64,000 nt of DNA, from positions 5,498,501 through 5,562,500 of the forward strand of contig JAQQWL010000006.1 in assembly GCA_038363925.1 (NCBI GenBank), read 5' to 3'. A program made the translations under genes and the position numbers. This document shows positions 1 through 12,605 of the stretch, piece by piece. The number at the start of each line of letters is the position of its first letter. Position 1 is the stretch's first letter. The notes under the pieces are model-generated. The model did not search any database and was not told the origin of the DNA. It saw only the letters and a program-made list of their open reading frames with translations. Source of the stretch: Apiospora phragmitis (taxonomy: Eukaryota; Ascomycota; Sordariomycetes; Amphisphaeriales; Apiosporaceae).

Positions 1-1
1 G

Positions 2-151
2 CTGTTCCGGGCGGCGGGATTGGGCGAGGATGAGATCAAGCACGATATTGCGCGGGCGGTGCAGGAGCTCGAGTATAATTACGTGCATGGGTATTGGCCG
101 ATCCACGTCGTGCACGCTCGCAAGCCCCCCATTATGAAGGGTGACAGCTAG
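2..151 (+). CDS. SAM-dependent methyltransferase (LaeA/UMTA-like), 3' end only
   Basis: Frame 2 is open from the left edge to a TAG at 149-151 and encodes the last 49 residues of a protein. The tail has an acidic helix followed by the sequence NYVHGYWPIHVVHARKP. Fungal LaeA/UMTA-type methyltransferases usually end in a His-aromatic stretch, then VV, then GRKP or similar, so I infer such an enzyme. The SAM-binding core lies outside the window, so the assignment rests on this C-terminal pattern alone. Another class-I methyltransferase is possible. The gene continues off the left edge. Confidence 0.45.
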   Translation: MFRAAGLGEDEIKHDIARAVQELEYNYVHGYWPIHVVHARKPPIMKGDS

Positions 152-582
152 CCCGTGCTGAATCGGACTTTCACGTACTGGATATCCAAATTGACGGCGA
201 CCAATTGCCAATATTCCAATTGCCTATTCGACACAGTAGTATTACGTTGTAGTATGATATGGTGATGACATATATCGTGCACCAGCGCTCGTCTTGTTCA
301 GCTTCGATCCGATGCCAAGTTAGCGTAGCTAGGATGGTTCAACACATGACACAGATTCCAAGAAGCCACGCCACCATCGAATGGAGTGACGCGCATTGAA
401 AGCAGATGAGAATCGGTTGCACTTTCCATCTCATACTCTACCATGACTAGGACATTGCCTACCTAGGTATTCCATGCGCCTTCTTCCTCTCCGCGTCGTA
501 GCTTCCCATGGCTTGTCATCATTAGAGGTTTGAACATCAAACAATTGCTGAAACAACACCAAGACTGACTCGCTGATTCGAA
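152..582. other. intergenic, 5' flank of the next gene
   Basis: No convincing reading frame or RNA gene is visible. It holds the 3' flank of the methyltransferase-like gene and the presumed promoter of the gene starting at 583. Confidence 0.5.
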
Positions 583-2038
583 ATGAAAAGGGCGAAGTTC
601 CTCAAAAACTCAGCTTCTGACCGAACCACCAAGGTGAGCATTCACAGCATGCGACATTAGTTATCCTTAGACCTGCCCTCGCTGTCGCCATGTCCTCCAG
701 TAACGTCGGCGACAGACGGCGCTCTGCCCCTCCTTCTTCCATCGCCTCGCCTTCTTCAAGCGCCAGCCCAAGGGCGAACAATTCGACTATCGCGAGCGGT
801 GGCCGACCGTCACCACGCTGGTCGAGCAACGCTCCGAGTTGGGTTTCTTCAATAAGGACCAGAAGCAGCCTCCCAACAACAAGCCAGCCAAGGTCAAGGC
901 GCTCGAGACCGCATCCGTACCTCTGCGATGGCTGCACCACCGGCTCGAGAGCGTCCAAGACCATTTGGACCACAGCATCGAGATTGCCGAGGCTAGGGCG
1001 CTCAAGCGGGCGAGCCTGCCAGAGAAGCCCACGAAGCCGGGGGAGAGCAATCACCCATATGACACTGGAGTCGAGACGCACACCAGCAGGGAATATGCCA
1101 CGGAAGATCGCGTTGGCGAGTCTACTTCTACTGGCACTGTCCTGAAGTTCGAGACGAACATCACGTCGAAGGCCTCGCCGCCTCCGTCGTCGCTGAACAA
1201 GTGGCGGATCCCTTTCACTGGACACGGACGTCAACCCACCGCAGAATCACAGCGACCAGCATCAGAACAGTCCAATGCAGGTACCGATGAAGAAATCACA
1301 GCCGGCCTGGTACCGCAGTCTCAATGGAAAAGTACCAAGGACCGTCGACCTAGCAAATACCCCGACAGGAAGAAATCACTGGCGGTGGGCACCAGCGTCC
1401 CTCGACCTTCCTCAGGTGGTGGGAAGAAAGCCGGGATCAGTCATGCCACCGTCACTTCCAAGCCTTCGCCGGAGCCGTCCCTGAAACAGCACAGGAAACA
1501 CGCACACCCGAGACGCGAGTCGGTCGACAGCAGAGGAAGGCCTACCTCCAGCAAGATGTCATCGTCCACCAAAACGCTTACACCAAGCCAGTCGTCGGAG
1601 CCAACAGCAGCAGCCCCTCAACAGACGGCGCGTCGCCTCAGCATCAGCAGCCAACTTGCTCAGGCCGTGGGATTGCTCAGCCCGCAGTCGCATAGCCGCA
1701 CGACCAGCGCCAACCGCGGGATGGAGCACGCGCAGTCGCCGACGCAGGAGCAGCCACAGAAGAAACGCGGCGGCAGGAAGCCGTCGGCCGCCAGCCGCAC
1801 GCCGGCGGGCAGCAACTCGGCCAAGAACACGCCGCAGGACCAACAGGACGACCCGATGGGTGGTGCGGCGGCGGCGGCGTTTGCGGTGACGGCAGCAACG
1901 CCCACGTCGTCCGCCGACGCGTCCCCGAATTCCGCCAAGTCGCCCAAGTCGGGCGCGTTCCGACACCTCCTAGACGTGGTCAAGGGAGGTGTGCCGCCGA
2001 GTCGCGCCGTGAGCCCGCTCAGCATGAACGGGGACTGA
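583..2038 (+). CDS. basic Ser/Pro/Lys-rich hypothetical protein
   Basis: Family not recognised. Proposed exons are 583-633 and 716-2038 (about 457 aa). The long frame opens after a TAA at 701 and has no ATG before residue-like sequence RLAFFKRQPKGEQFDYRERW, so an upstream exon is needed. ATG 583 gives 17 codons ending at a GTGAGC donor (634), and the acceptor ACAG ends at 715; the 82-bp intron keeps frame. The first 90 codons after the splice look globular (FFHRL, RERWPTV, LGFFNKDQ). The rest is low-complexity, rich in Ser, Pro, Lys, Arg and Ala, and probably disordered. A start at ATG 690 was rejected because it runs in a different frame. Nuclear or cytoskeletal scaffold roles are conceivable but nothing proves them. 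Confidence 0.55.
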
Positions 2039-3295
2039 GAGACTGGATTGAGAAACATGAGTGAGGTCAAGCAGCAGCCGGAGTGGGAGAAGACGGAAAA
2101 CGTGGTAACAACTGCATACTAATGTGGAGGCTTGGGTGTTGGTGGCCGTGAATCAATGGCTATTACCTGCTACCTGGTTAGTAAGGTTAAGAGAAGAGAC
2201 CCCTGAAGGAATCCAGTCACTAGCGGGGCCCCAGTGAACTGGAACAAAACCGAGGTCATCGTTGTTTCGCCTTTGGGCTATGGAAGCAGAGACACGCGCA
2301 GAATATTAATAGGAAGTAGCTGTATCATAATAATGGAGTTTTCGACTCAATGCACGAAGTCTTACATGTCTGTCGCAAGGTCGTCATTAAGTAACACTTA
2401 GGAAATATGATGACGGAGTGAGCAAGAGAACGGGATGGCGTGTTTGACGATGCGAACACATCCAAGGGCTTTGTCTGAACGGCACCCAATAGTCCATGGT
2501 TGCAAATGACCGCCAGAAGCTTTGACGAAGTAATCCAACCCCGAGGATTACTAGCAGTTGCCCGGAGCAGAACCGGAGACTGTGCAGCGAAACCGCCGTT
2601 AGAAACAAGGGCGGAGATGGTGTCTCTGATATGGGCCGGAAATAGGTAGGGAGGGAGAAACAGGTCCTACGGAAATAAAAGACAAGCTTCTTCTAGAAAC
2701 TACAGCATGCGCTAGTCTCCAGTGTTTGGTGACGTAAGAAATCCACCTTATCCGAGTGGTTTTTGGCGTTTTGGCGGCGGTGCGGGCATGTTTCCGCAGG
2801 GGCTCTCAGGGAATTCAAGCAAATGAGGGACGGAGGAAGCGCTAAGATGCGAGCGCAGATGGAGATAAAGTAGATCCAACCATGTAACGTAGGGATGTAG
2901 GTACGACACCAACTCCACACACAGAGCTGCGAGTGTGAGACCCGGCCAGCTTGAAGATTTGGGCTTACCAAGCGGTCAAATTCGTAGTGTAGAGGCATTG
3001 TACAACGGCAGGGAGACCGTTGCCCCTTCAGCAATACTGCCCGTAGTGAGGCTATAGGCAGACAATCTTAACCCTAAGCAAGCTTTGTAACCTTGAACCG
3101 CCCCCTCTTTAGTTTCCGATGGATGCATCCCTGGATCTCAGCCAGGAACCCTTTAAACAGAGAGCTTCCTCCCCATCCACCTTGGCATTCTGAAAACTTC
3201 TGTCTACTCAATTGATTCTCTCTCTCTATTACACAACCAAGCCAGACGTTGAACTCTTCGACTTATTTCACCAAGCTTTAGATCAATCCTCCAAT
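2039..3295. other. intergenic, 1.26 kb
   Basis: No supported gene. The last 200 bp are pyrimidine-rich and precede the dienelactone hydrolase ATG, as expected for its promoter and 5' leader. Confidence 0.5.
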
Positions 3296-4424
3296 ATGGC
3301 TTCTAACCCTCCCGCCAAGTGCTGCACTGTCGGCGTCAAGCATGAGTGAGTGTTGACAAATTTACCCCGCCGTCCTCTTTCGTCATGTCCTTGCCACCCA
3401 CCACCGGAGACTGGAAGAAATAGGTTACCCGCATTCATATTACACATGGGAAATACGCAGTGGCTACAAGTCATGGCTACAGGTGACATCTGATCATGGA
3501 AATACATAAGACGACAATGATGTCATTTGACCCGAATGTTCTCAGCTGGTCGAACAGGTTCACTTGCCAACGTGCTTTGCGCCGAACACCAATTGATCCG
3601 TTTGAAACGTTGAGAAACCCCAAATCGACAAGCATGCTAATCCTACCCCCTCCGCAGTGGCGAGCCCACCGGCACCAGCTTCAAGGTCGGCAAGTACGAA
3701 GCCTACCTCGCGACGCCGCCGGCCGGCGTGGCCCAGGCCCAGGACACGGCGATCCTGTACCTGCCCGACGTCATCGGCCTCTGGCAGAACAGCAAGCTGA
3801 TGGCGGACCAGTTCGCCGCCAACGGCTACCTAACGCTGATAATTGATCTGTTCAACGGCGACGCCCTCTCGCTCAACCGCACCGGCGATTTTGATTTTAT
3901 GAGCTGGCTCACCAAGGGCTCCACCGGCGACAACCCGCACACCGCCGAGTACGTCGACCCGATTGTGGTTGAGGCCATCAAGTACCTGAAGGAACAGAAG
4001 GGCGTTAAGAAGATCGGGTCGGTGGGGTACTGCTTCGGGGCCAAGGTACATCTTTCTTTCTTTATATTGCACGCAACCTATACTTAATACTGATACCATA
4101 AAACAGTACGTCGCCCGCCACTACCCCGACATCTCCGTCGGCTACTTCGCCCACCCCTCCTTCGTGGACGAGGAGGAGCTGGCCGGCTTCAAGGGCCCGC
4201 TCTCGATCGCGGCGGCCGAGACGGACGCGATCTTCCCGGCCGAGAAGCGCCACCGCTCCGAGGAGATCCTCAAGGAGGGCGGCCTCCCCTACCAGATCAA
4301 CCTCTACAGCCAGACCGAGCACGGCTTCACCGTGCGCTGCGACATTACCAAAAAGGAGCAGAAGTTCGCCAAGGAGCAGGCCTTCCTCCAGGCCGTCACC
4401 TGGTTCAACCACTGGTTGCTGTGA
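3296..4424 (+). CDS. dienelactone hydrolase family protein
   Basis: Exons 3296-3345, 3658-4045 and 4107-4424 give 251 aa. Family members are cytosolic alpha/beta hydrolases acting on dienelactones or related esters; the substrate here is unknown. The nucleophile elbow GYCFGAK carries Cys142, with Asp186 in AAETDAIFP and His218 in TEHGFTV completing the Cys-Asp-His triad typical of the DLH family (PF01738). The length is normal. The first intron is long for this locus (312 bp, GTGAGT...CGCAG) and splits codon GA|T. The second is 61 bp. The start is the only ATG upstream of the Cys-Cys-rich N-terminus (MASNPPAKCCTVGVKHDGEP). It converges with the WW-FF gene 314 bp downstream, and that gap shows no further gene. 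Confidence 0.9.
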
Positions 4425-4738
4425 ATTTCTCCGGACGAGGGGGACGAGAAAATCCTACATAGCAAGCTTTGATACCGTGCGTTACAGACAATCCACTGAT
4501 GTAGCCCCCACGCTGGTTACTGAGTGTGTGCGAAAGCAAATGAATGAAATGAAATAAATTATACACCAACCCTTTTGACTCCCAGAAAGTGTACATTCAT
4601 TGCGTGAGTGAAAGTGAGAAGATTCGTAATTAAGTATTGAATCCTTGCCATGCCTAAATGCTGGTGCATAATACTACTATGTAACGGCACAAGATAAGAT
4701 ATGCCCAAGTTCTTCCGTATGATACATGAACATCTATC

Positions 4739-6528
4739 TCATGCAACACCACCACTGCCGCCATCACCACCCCCTTCCGCAGCAGCCACAGGATCCGCCC
4801 CCTTCTTCTCCCTCTCCGCCAGCAGCTGGCTCTGAATACCCTTGCGCCCATCAATGCGCTGCGCCCGCTCGAGCTCCCGCTCCTCCTCCCGCAGCACCGC
4901 CCGCCCATACTCGAGTTGCTTCCGCTGCCGCCGCTTCTGCTCCTCAACCGCCCTTTCCCGCTCCCTTAGCGCCTCCTCACGCTTGCGCCGCTCCGCCTTT
5001 TCTTTACGGCTCGCCTCGTCGTCCACCGCTTCACTTTCCTCGGGCGGCGGCGGCAGCGTCGCGATGTAGGCCTCAATCAGCGGGTCGCGGACCGAGGCCT
5101 GCAGGCCGACGTAGCGGATGTCGGCGAGCAGCTGCGAGGGCAGGTGCTCGGGCAGCGTCTTGTTGTTCAGGTCCCTGAGCGGCACGCTGCGCAGGAGGGC
5201 CGACAGGTCCTTCTTCTGCGCCTCGAGCGGCAGCTTGAGGCGGGCCACGTAGTCGCGGTACAGCCGCTCGCGCTCCTTGTCCGCCAGGTTCGTGTCGCGC
5301 AGCGGCGGCTCCTTGCGGTACTTGCGGCGGAACTCGGCCCAGTACAGCTTCGGGTTGGCCTTGGCCTGCAAGAAAGCAAGATACGGAATCCGCGGGTCCT
5401 TCTTCTCCTCCTTGGCACGGCGCTCCTTGGCGACCTGGATCTGGGCCCGGCTCCAGTCCTCCCAGACCTCGCGGCGCGCCTTCATGTTGGGCAGAACTGT
5501 CCAGCGCGGGTCGTCGACCAGACTGGAGCCCTCGTCGATCAGCTTCTCCCATGGTGAGAAAGGGTTCACGCCGTGGTCGGCCAGTAAGTCTTTGAAGAGT
5601 TCGCGGGAGTCGCTCTCGGATATCTCGAGGCCTTCGGCACCCTCAGGCCAAGCCTCGGGGTCTCCGTCATCGTATTCGCCAGGGTCGAGTCCGTAGTCCG
5701 CGCCCATGGCCTGCAGCTGGGCAGCAAAGTCCTCTTCGCTGAACTCGACGGGCCCCTTCTCTTCTTCCTCTTGTTCTTCAGTCCGTTGACGTTTGTTGGG
5801 GTGCTCGCCGTCTGCATCATCGTGCTCGCCTTCCGAGTCGGTGACTTCGACCTCTTCGTAATCGGACCCTATCTCTTGTTCCTCTTCCTCTTCTGCTTCG
5901 GCCGCCGCATCAGCCATCTCGGTGTCGCCATCTTTGGGTCCCGTCGTAGGTTCGGCGCTTGCACTCTGATCACCTGTTGCCTTTTCTTGAATGCCTTTGA
6001 TGTCCAGCTCTATTATGCCCTTCATGACCTTCTCGGGTATGCGCCAGTAGCTCGCCTTCTTGGTAGGATTGTAGACGAATCGTCGCCCATATTTGGTGTA
6101 TATGAGGACCCATGGTTCGCAGCCTGGAATCGGAAGCTTTCTCTTTGGCCTGTCCCGCGGTTGCGGACGTGGCCTGTCACCGCCGCCATGATGACCACCA
6201 CGGCCTCCAAATCCGCCTCGGTGCTGTTGCTGTTGGGGTGGCGCGTTGAACTGGGCCTGCCATGCATTCGCGGCCGCAGGATTGGATAGATTGGGAACCC
6301 CGAGAACTGCAGGTAGCTCGCATTGGGGGTTGCACCAGCAGCAGCGGGTAGTGGTGGGTGTGGTGGTGCTGGCGAGGCTGTCCCGATGAGCCCAGGTCTT
6401 TTGTAGGTTGATTCTTGGGTCGCGGTATTGTAGTAGTAGGTGTGCCCGGTCGGGGCCTTGTGTTCGGTCCATCCTGGCGGCAGAGGAGGAGGGGCGTTTC
6501 CCGAAGGTTTATGTGTTGACCTCAGCAT
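4739..6528 (-). CDS. WW and FF domain pre-mRNA splicing factor, URN1-like (apparent 1-bp frameshift)
   Basis: About 596 aa after allowing one indel. Residues 16-45 form a WW domain (LPPGWTEHKAPTGHTYYYN), with Tyr in place of the second Trp. A Gly/Gln/Arg-rich linker follows, then a second WW-like segment (EPWVLIYTKYGRRFVYNP), a long acidic stretch, and FF-type repeats (ELFKDLLADHGVNPFSPWEK; KLYWAEFRRKYRK), then a charged coiled-coil-like tail and poly-Gly end. This layout matches fungal URN1/TCERG1-like proteins that bind the spliceosome in the nucleus. The WW frame (from ATG 6528) and the rest are offset by one base at the G5 run 6325-6329, equivalent to one missing C on the coding strand. 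The only GT-AG alternative is a 29-nt intron, too short to be likely. Confidence 0.82.
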
Positions 6529-7144
6529 GTTGTCGGCCGCGCGACTTGGATGTTCTTTTGACGTGTCGTGGGCTGAGAGCCTGGAGTAAGCTCGGAAAGT
6601 ATGACTTTTGGTGATGCAATAACTTTGTTGACCTCGGTGAGTGCTAGTGGGGCTTCAAATTGATGATTGCACCGGTCAATTGAGACATGCAGCCGCAACT
6701 ACTTGCCGTTATTTGTCTGGTCTAATACCTTTGAAATCACTGAATCTTCTCGAGGGCAATAAATCGATTGGGCGATTGTCTCCATTTACATACGTTCTTA
6801 CTGTCCAGAAGTTTCGTTTATCAAGACAGCCGATGGAAGGATGGATGGGCTTCTTCTATTCAGGGCCAAAGCAACCAGCGAAGAAAGATGTTCGTTATTC
6901 ACTACATAGGCCTTGTCCCGCTAAATGGTTAGCGCCTAGCTGTACCGCCAAGAGACAGCTTTCCCAAAGACAAGTGTGCTGCTACGGCTACGTCGATCTT
7001 CCCGTCATTTTAATCAGGCACGCGATCCCCATGTCTTAATTCCAACAGCCCACTATTCACCACCACTTATAAGGTCAGCGGCTGGTACCCATAAACATGC
7101 TCTGGAACATCTTCAAAAGCCTTCGGCGACGGTGACTTGCAGCT
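6529..7144. other. divergent promoter region between URN1-like and PAP2 genes
   Basis: 616 bp between two divergent starts. No open frame with coding character is seen. It presumably carries both promoters; no specific operator is recognised. Confidence 0.5.
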
Positions 7145-8220
7145 ATGGCGCCGTCAAATGGGAGCAATGCCGCCACGGGGGGCTTTCTGGGTGCCCTGGC
7201 CCGGTTCTGGACTGTAAGTATGCCCATGTGCTTGCTTGTAACCTGTTTCCATCTATCTCCTTGTTGGGTGTCTCTCTGGGGCCCCTGGCTGTCCCCTGAG
7301 GATGCATACCGAAGCCTGTAAGCAAACTCGAGACTGACCAGCTACTCCATGTGCAGCACTCCTACGCTCCCGACTATGTCGGCTTTGCGGCCTTGCTGAC
7401 GGCCTACATCCTGATTGTCCTGCTCGTCGAGCCCTTCCACCGCCTCTTCTCCATCTCCGACCTGGCCATCGCCTTCCCGCATGCCGAGGTCGAGCGCGTG
7501 CCCGTCGCCATGAACGTCATCTACGCCGCCTTTGTCCCCTTGGCCGCCGTCGTCCTCGTGAACCTGTCGACGCGCGCCTCCTTCCATAAGCACCACACCA
7601 CCGTGCTCGGCCTCGCCATCGCCATCATCCTGACCAGCTTCCTGACCGACGTCGTGAAGAACACGGTGGGGCGGCCGCGGCCGGACCTCCTTGCGCGCTG
7701 CAAGCCGAAGCCGGGAACGCCCAAAAACACGCTGGTCGATTTTACGGTTTGCACCGAGACGGATAGTCACACGCTGCACGACGGCTGGCGCTCGTTCCCC
7801 TCGGGCCACAGCAGTTTTAGCTTTGCGGGGCTGGGCTACACGGCGCTCTTCCTCGCGGGCCAACTGCGCATCTTCCGCGACCGACGTGATCTTGGCCGGG
7901 CGCTGATCTGTTTGACACCCATAGCCGGGGCTGCCATGATTGCGATGAGTCGCTGCCAGGACTACAGGCACGATGTATACGATGTGTGTACGGGCTCGCT
8001 GTTGGGCATCACGATCGCGATTTGGAGCTACCGGCGCTACTGGCCGCGGCTCTCGAGCCGGGAGTGCGATGTGCCGTACCCCGTCCCTGGCTCGATCGAG
8101 GAGCGGGAGAGGGAGGAGAGCCGGGGAGGTTGGAGCCGAGTGCGGGATGAAGAGGAAGGGCCGGTCTTGGGTCGGAATGGTGCGTATGAGATGGCAGAGC
8201 TGGGCCAGAGCAGAAGATAG
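7145..8220 (+). CDS. PAP2-superfamily lipid phosphate phosphatase (DPP1/LPP1-like)
   Basis: Exons 7145-7213 and 7357-8220 give 310 aa. It is a multi-pass membrane enzyme expected to dephosphorylate diacylglycerol pyrophosphate, phosphatidate or lysophosphatidate. All three phosphatase signature motifs are present: K124 with RPRPD just after it, PSGH at 171-174, and SR at 221-222 with His228 and Asp232. About six hydrophobic segments are visible (for example LLTAYILIVLLVEP and FVPLAAVVLVNL). The C-terminal 60 residues are charged and likely cytosolic. The donor GTAAGT (7214) and acceptor GTGCAG (7356) define a 143-bp intron. The short first exon (MAPSNGSNAATGGFLGALAR) supplies the only suitable ATG. 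Confidence 0.9.
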
Positions 8221-9427
8221 CTAACGAAATGCCAATAGTCGATTGATCCCAGTGATTCCAACCAGCCATTCCCTGCCAGACGGAATTGAGTTTCTACCTC
8301 TTTATCCAACCCTACCTCCTTAATCGGATGCGACATACAGTATGCACGCTGTATAACAGGTTTGGTGTTTCTGATATATACATAGACATTTGGGGGTGAT
8401 TTGGTTTCCTTTTCTGTAATACATCCTGAAGCATAGAGAGGAGCGGAGCAGGGATACATTTTCGAGGAGCATTTTCTAGGCGCATCTTTTCTGCTTTGGT
8501 GGGGGCATCGTTGAATGATCTCTCGGGTTTAATAACTTATTTTCTAAGATCTATATTAGCTGGAATATTGGCCTTGATTGTTTCTTCGTTTACGAGCATA
8601 TCTCCAGTTGTAGCGATCAAGTGCCGGTGGATTTGAATTCCTTGGCGACTGTTGTCCGTACTTGACCATCTAACAATTGATCAAGTCGATCCATGATTCT
8701 CTCAATCGGCTGGTCGACACTAATGCAAGCACTTTAGCTTCGAGTTTCGAGTGCGAGAAGTGCAAGCATTGTAAGGCGAGAGTCGTTGCTTTTTGTATGC
8801 TGGGTGTCTTGGGCTTGACAAGGGGTTGCCAAGTTTGCCAGGCACCCTCACATCGAATTCACCACTCACCGTCACGATTTGTATGGGGCTCTGTGAATTG
8901 CTGTGCCAACACGAATGCCCCCACCTCCAGTCCCAGCAACCAACCACCTCGACTTCCATCCCTGAACACCGCGAGGTCCAGAGATCTCCCTCGGTCCTCA
9001 GATCGAGTTTGTTAGTACCTGCAGCCATTTCAGGTCGTTCCACTAACAGATGCAACCCAGGAGGCGAGAACTGCCAGTGACCTGCAGCTTCAGGGACTCC
9101 GAGTCGGCTTGCGGTAGTGGCACTTGGAAACCACATCCCTTCCCCAATTGAACTCCCACCACAGAACCATCACTAAATTGACCTGGACTGGTGTTCTGAG
9201 TTGTCAGGTTTCTGCCTACCAGCGCAAAGTACTTTTGGAATGTTTACTTGAGCATTTCACTTATATTCCACCCAGACCGCACCAGGTCGTTTTTGCATTT
9301 TGGCCCATTGATTTGTACAATAGTATTGCATCCCCAGATCAGCTGTTCAGTGGGTTTTCCTCCTCAATTACCATCACCATCGCCGCTCAGTAGCATGCAC
9401 TAACATTTACACCAGTTGTGGTACAGC
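8221..9427. other. intergenic, 1.2 kb
   Basis: No supported gene. It is AT-neutral unique sequence carrying the 3' end of the PAP2 gene and the promoter/leader of the dynamin-like gene. Confidence 0.5.
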
Positions 9428-12400
9428 ATGGACAACCCTCACTTGGTCAAGCGGGAACATGGCTCCCCGCAAGCAACAAAGGCTTCAGGAACGATTCTCA
9501 TCGTTCCATCACTGCCGCCCCCTTCCATGAGAAGTATGCCGCATGCCGCACCGGTTGGACCTGCGCGTTCCCAATTCCTTCGTTCAGAGGCGCCCCCTGC
9601 CTCATCGGTAGCCCAGTCGCGCACTCAGTTCAATCGTTCGGAAGCCCGTAAGTTACTAATTTTCTCTTCTTCCTGTCGACTTCAGTAAACTGATCCTCCC
9701 ATAGCTAGTTACGAAACCCGATTAAGTGAAGCTGAGGACCCTCTCATGATGGAGATGCGCGTCAGACAGAGCGTGCGCAGCAACAGCGTGCCATCATCGC
9801 ATGATGATATGCAGCAAAGCTTCACCCACCGCAGCTTCACAGACATTGGCATGAAGCTCAAGGCCTGCAACGACACTGTCGGTGAGCTCCAGCAGCTCGG
9901 CATACAGCATGTGGCAGAGCTGCCTGAGCTCGTCATGGTGGGCGACCAGTCGTCTGGCAAGTCCAGTCTGATGTCAGGCCTGGCCGAGCTGAATCTTCCC
10001 CGCTCTGGTGGCGTTTGTACGCGATGCCCAATTCACATCCGCCTGAGTCGGAATCGAGAACCGGTCTGGCAGTGCACAGTCTCCCTGCAATTGGACTACG
10101 ACTATTGCCCCACCGGTCCCATCAAGAAGTCGGATGTGACCAAGGCCAACCCTTTCCCACCCTGGGTGAAGAAGCCTCATCGCGAGACCCGGAGTTTCAA
10201 GACCATCTTCGAGAAAGCGGAAATTGAGGAAGTCCTTCGATGGGCCCAGGTTGCCATTCTGAACCACAGTCGTAACTCCGAGCTTTTCGTCCCTGGAGAA
10301 GGTGCTTACGCCAAGGAGATACCCCTGGAGCAAGCCGCCACCGAGACGGAGGCCCAATTCTCACCCAACATTGTGGCCCTCGAGGTCAAGGGTCCCAGTC
10401 TTCCGGATTTGAGCTTCTACGACTTGCCCGGTGTATTCTTGGCACCTAGCAAGGAAGAGGATGAGTACATTGTCCAAGTCGTCAAGAACTTGACAAGCGA
10501 ATATGTCCGCCGTGAGCGGGCCATCATCATGTGGGCGCTTCCTATGAACCACGACCCGGAGAACTCCATCTCTCTCGGGCTCATTCGAGATGCCAGAGTA
10601 TGTTTCTTTTCCAACTTTGCCACTTGCCTGTTCTCCAACCATGCTGACTCCATGATAGGCTCAAAATCGGACAATCGGTATCATGACCAAAGCTGACTTG
10701 ATCCAAGACACGGCGTCCTGGTTGGCAATTCTCCGTGGAGAGAAACACACGGTCGGCCAGGGATACTTCATCACCTCTCGTTCCCCGGACGAGGCCCTCG
10801 AGAGTGCAGCACAGTGGGAGGAACACTTTTTCCACACCGGTCCTAGCGATTGGCCTAATGAGTTTGCGCGCTTTCAGGACCGATGCGGAGTGGAGTTATT
10901 GACGAAATTCATTTCACGACGTCTCAGCGACGCTTTCACCGACAGCTTGCCCTCGATCAAGCTCAAGATCAATGAGCGCCTTCGTGAAGTCCGACAACGG
11001 CTTTCCGAGCTACCCGAATTGCCTCATAATGTCGAACACGAGGTCAAATCCAGTCTCCTCCGTTTCTACTCGGAAGTAAAGGATGGAATTAAGGATAGCG
11101 AGTTCTTGTCTGAATGGAACACCCTTAACAAGCAATTCCAGGCATGCCTCATTAAGATGAAGCCGACTTGTCTTGTCAAGGACGACGATCCCCCGCCTGT
11201 TATTGACCTTAACATGTCCGATGACGATACGTCATCTGTCACCATGGCTGACACGCCCTCAAATCGAAAGCGACCTCGGGCTAGTGACTCGACTATTCGA
11301 GCCACACCGACCAAACGCACTCGCGGCGCGGTTGACATGTCGCCCATCAAGCCGGAGAATGATTGGCCAAGGGCTTCGCAATCTATGCGAGCGACGCCGA
11401 TGCCGCCGGCGGTGCCAAATGAGGACCAGTCACCTTTCCGGCGGTTCTACAATCTTGGCAGACAAGGCCTAAGCATAACCTCGATTCGCCAGGAGATCCA
11501 AAAGTGTCAAACCCCGGGCATGCCGCCCGACGTCATTCCCCAGGGTGTGTACGACCCTCTGATCCAGAAGGCCATTAGAAATTGGCATGATGCATTGGAC
11601 GCCTACAAGGAACACACTATAGCTCTGTACAAAGACGTCATCTACCGGGCGCTCGACACATCTATGCAGAGCTTCATCCGCCGCAACATCTACGCCACGT
11701 CGCGCGAGTACCTGGCATCCTTCATCATGCAGGCCGAGCAACTGCAGTCCGCCAAGCTCATCGACCTTTATTGTGCCGAGATGAACGGCATGTTCGTGAC
11801 GGATGACGAGAGCTACACACGGTACAAGGAGCAGGAGCTGCTGGTCTTGCGGCGCGCCCGGAACATGAACCGGCTGCGGGTGGCGGGCTTCGCCTGGGAC
11901 ATGCAGAACGCCAACAGCGAGGAGGACAGAGCGAAGCAGAACGACTTCATGCGCAAGCACCTGCCCCGTCTCGGTGACGACCCCTACGCGGCCGAGATCA
12001 AGGTCGCCGCGGTCGTGCGCGGCTACTACATCGCTGCCGCCGAGCACTTTATGAGAAGCGTGGCCATCAGCATGAAGGCGAATCTGTTCATGCCGATTGC
12101 GCGTCGCTCGTTGGACCTGTTCCTCGACGAGAAGTTGCAGATTAGCGAAGCAGGTAAGCAAGCTCTTTATTCATTTCTTTTTTTTCCTGTTCGTACGGAC
12201 CGACGCTCCAAGCAAACAGCAACATGGGCTGTTGCCGGCCTGGTATTGCATTTTACCACATGTCTCGCGCTACTCTACTTCTCTCCATATTCTGCTCTCC
12301 TATTTCCCCACCATCTTCATCGTCCTCGCCTCGTGCTTCTCAATACTATTCATTTACTGACTCGGACCCCTGCTCAAGGTCGCGACGATTCCATCTACGC

Positions 12401-12605
12401 CCGGCTGATGGAGGAAGACGATACGATCGCTGTCCAGCGCGGTCAGCTGCGGCGCGAGATGAACAAGCTCACCCAGGCCATCGACTCTATTAATCAGCTG
12501 GAGATCAGTGGCGGCGGTGCCCGTCGCGCCTTCTATGGTGCCGCCGGACTAGCCAGCGACATGGTCGATGTGGACATGGACAGTGTCATGGGTGACGAGG
12601 CTTGA
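9428..12605 (+). CDS. dynamin-superfamily large GTPase (Mx/Vps1-like)
   Basis: Exons 9428-9647, 9705-10597, 10659-12153 and 12379-12605 give 944 aa. Dynamin-family proteins hydrolyse GTP to remodel membranes. The G1 P-loop GDQSSGKSS is at 153-161, G3 DLPG at 313-316 and G4 TKAD at 381-384. The middle region has a Ser/Pro-rich, Lys/Arg-rich insert (about 540-620) and the last 60 residues look like a GTPase effector segment (RLMEEDDTIAVQRGQLRREM). It is longer than Vps1 and resembles the fungal Mx-like group, whose roles are mostly unknown. The last intron (12154-12378, 225 bp) is in frame and free of stops, so retention is possible. The first ATG (9428) was chosen; an upstream TTG is not credible. 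It converges with the mannosidase gene. Confidence 0.88.

Noticed and set aside
2740..2790. tRNA-like A box (CCGAGTGG)
   Set aside because: No matching B box or acceptor stem in the expected distance.
6315..6345. A 29-nt intron explaining the URN1-like frame change
   Set aside because: Frame and GT-AG fit, but 29 nt is shorter than fungal introns normally are; a one-base indel is simpler given the other cases.
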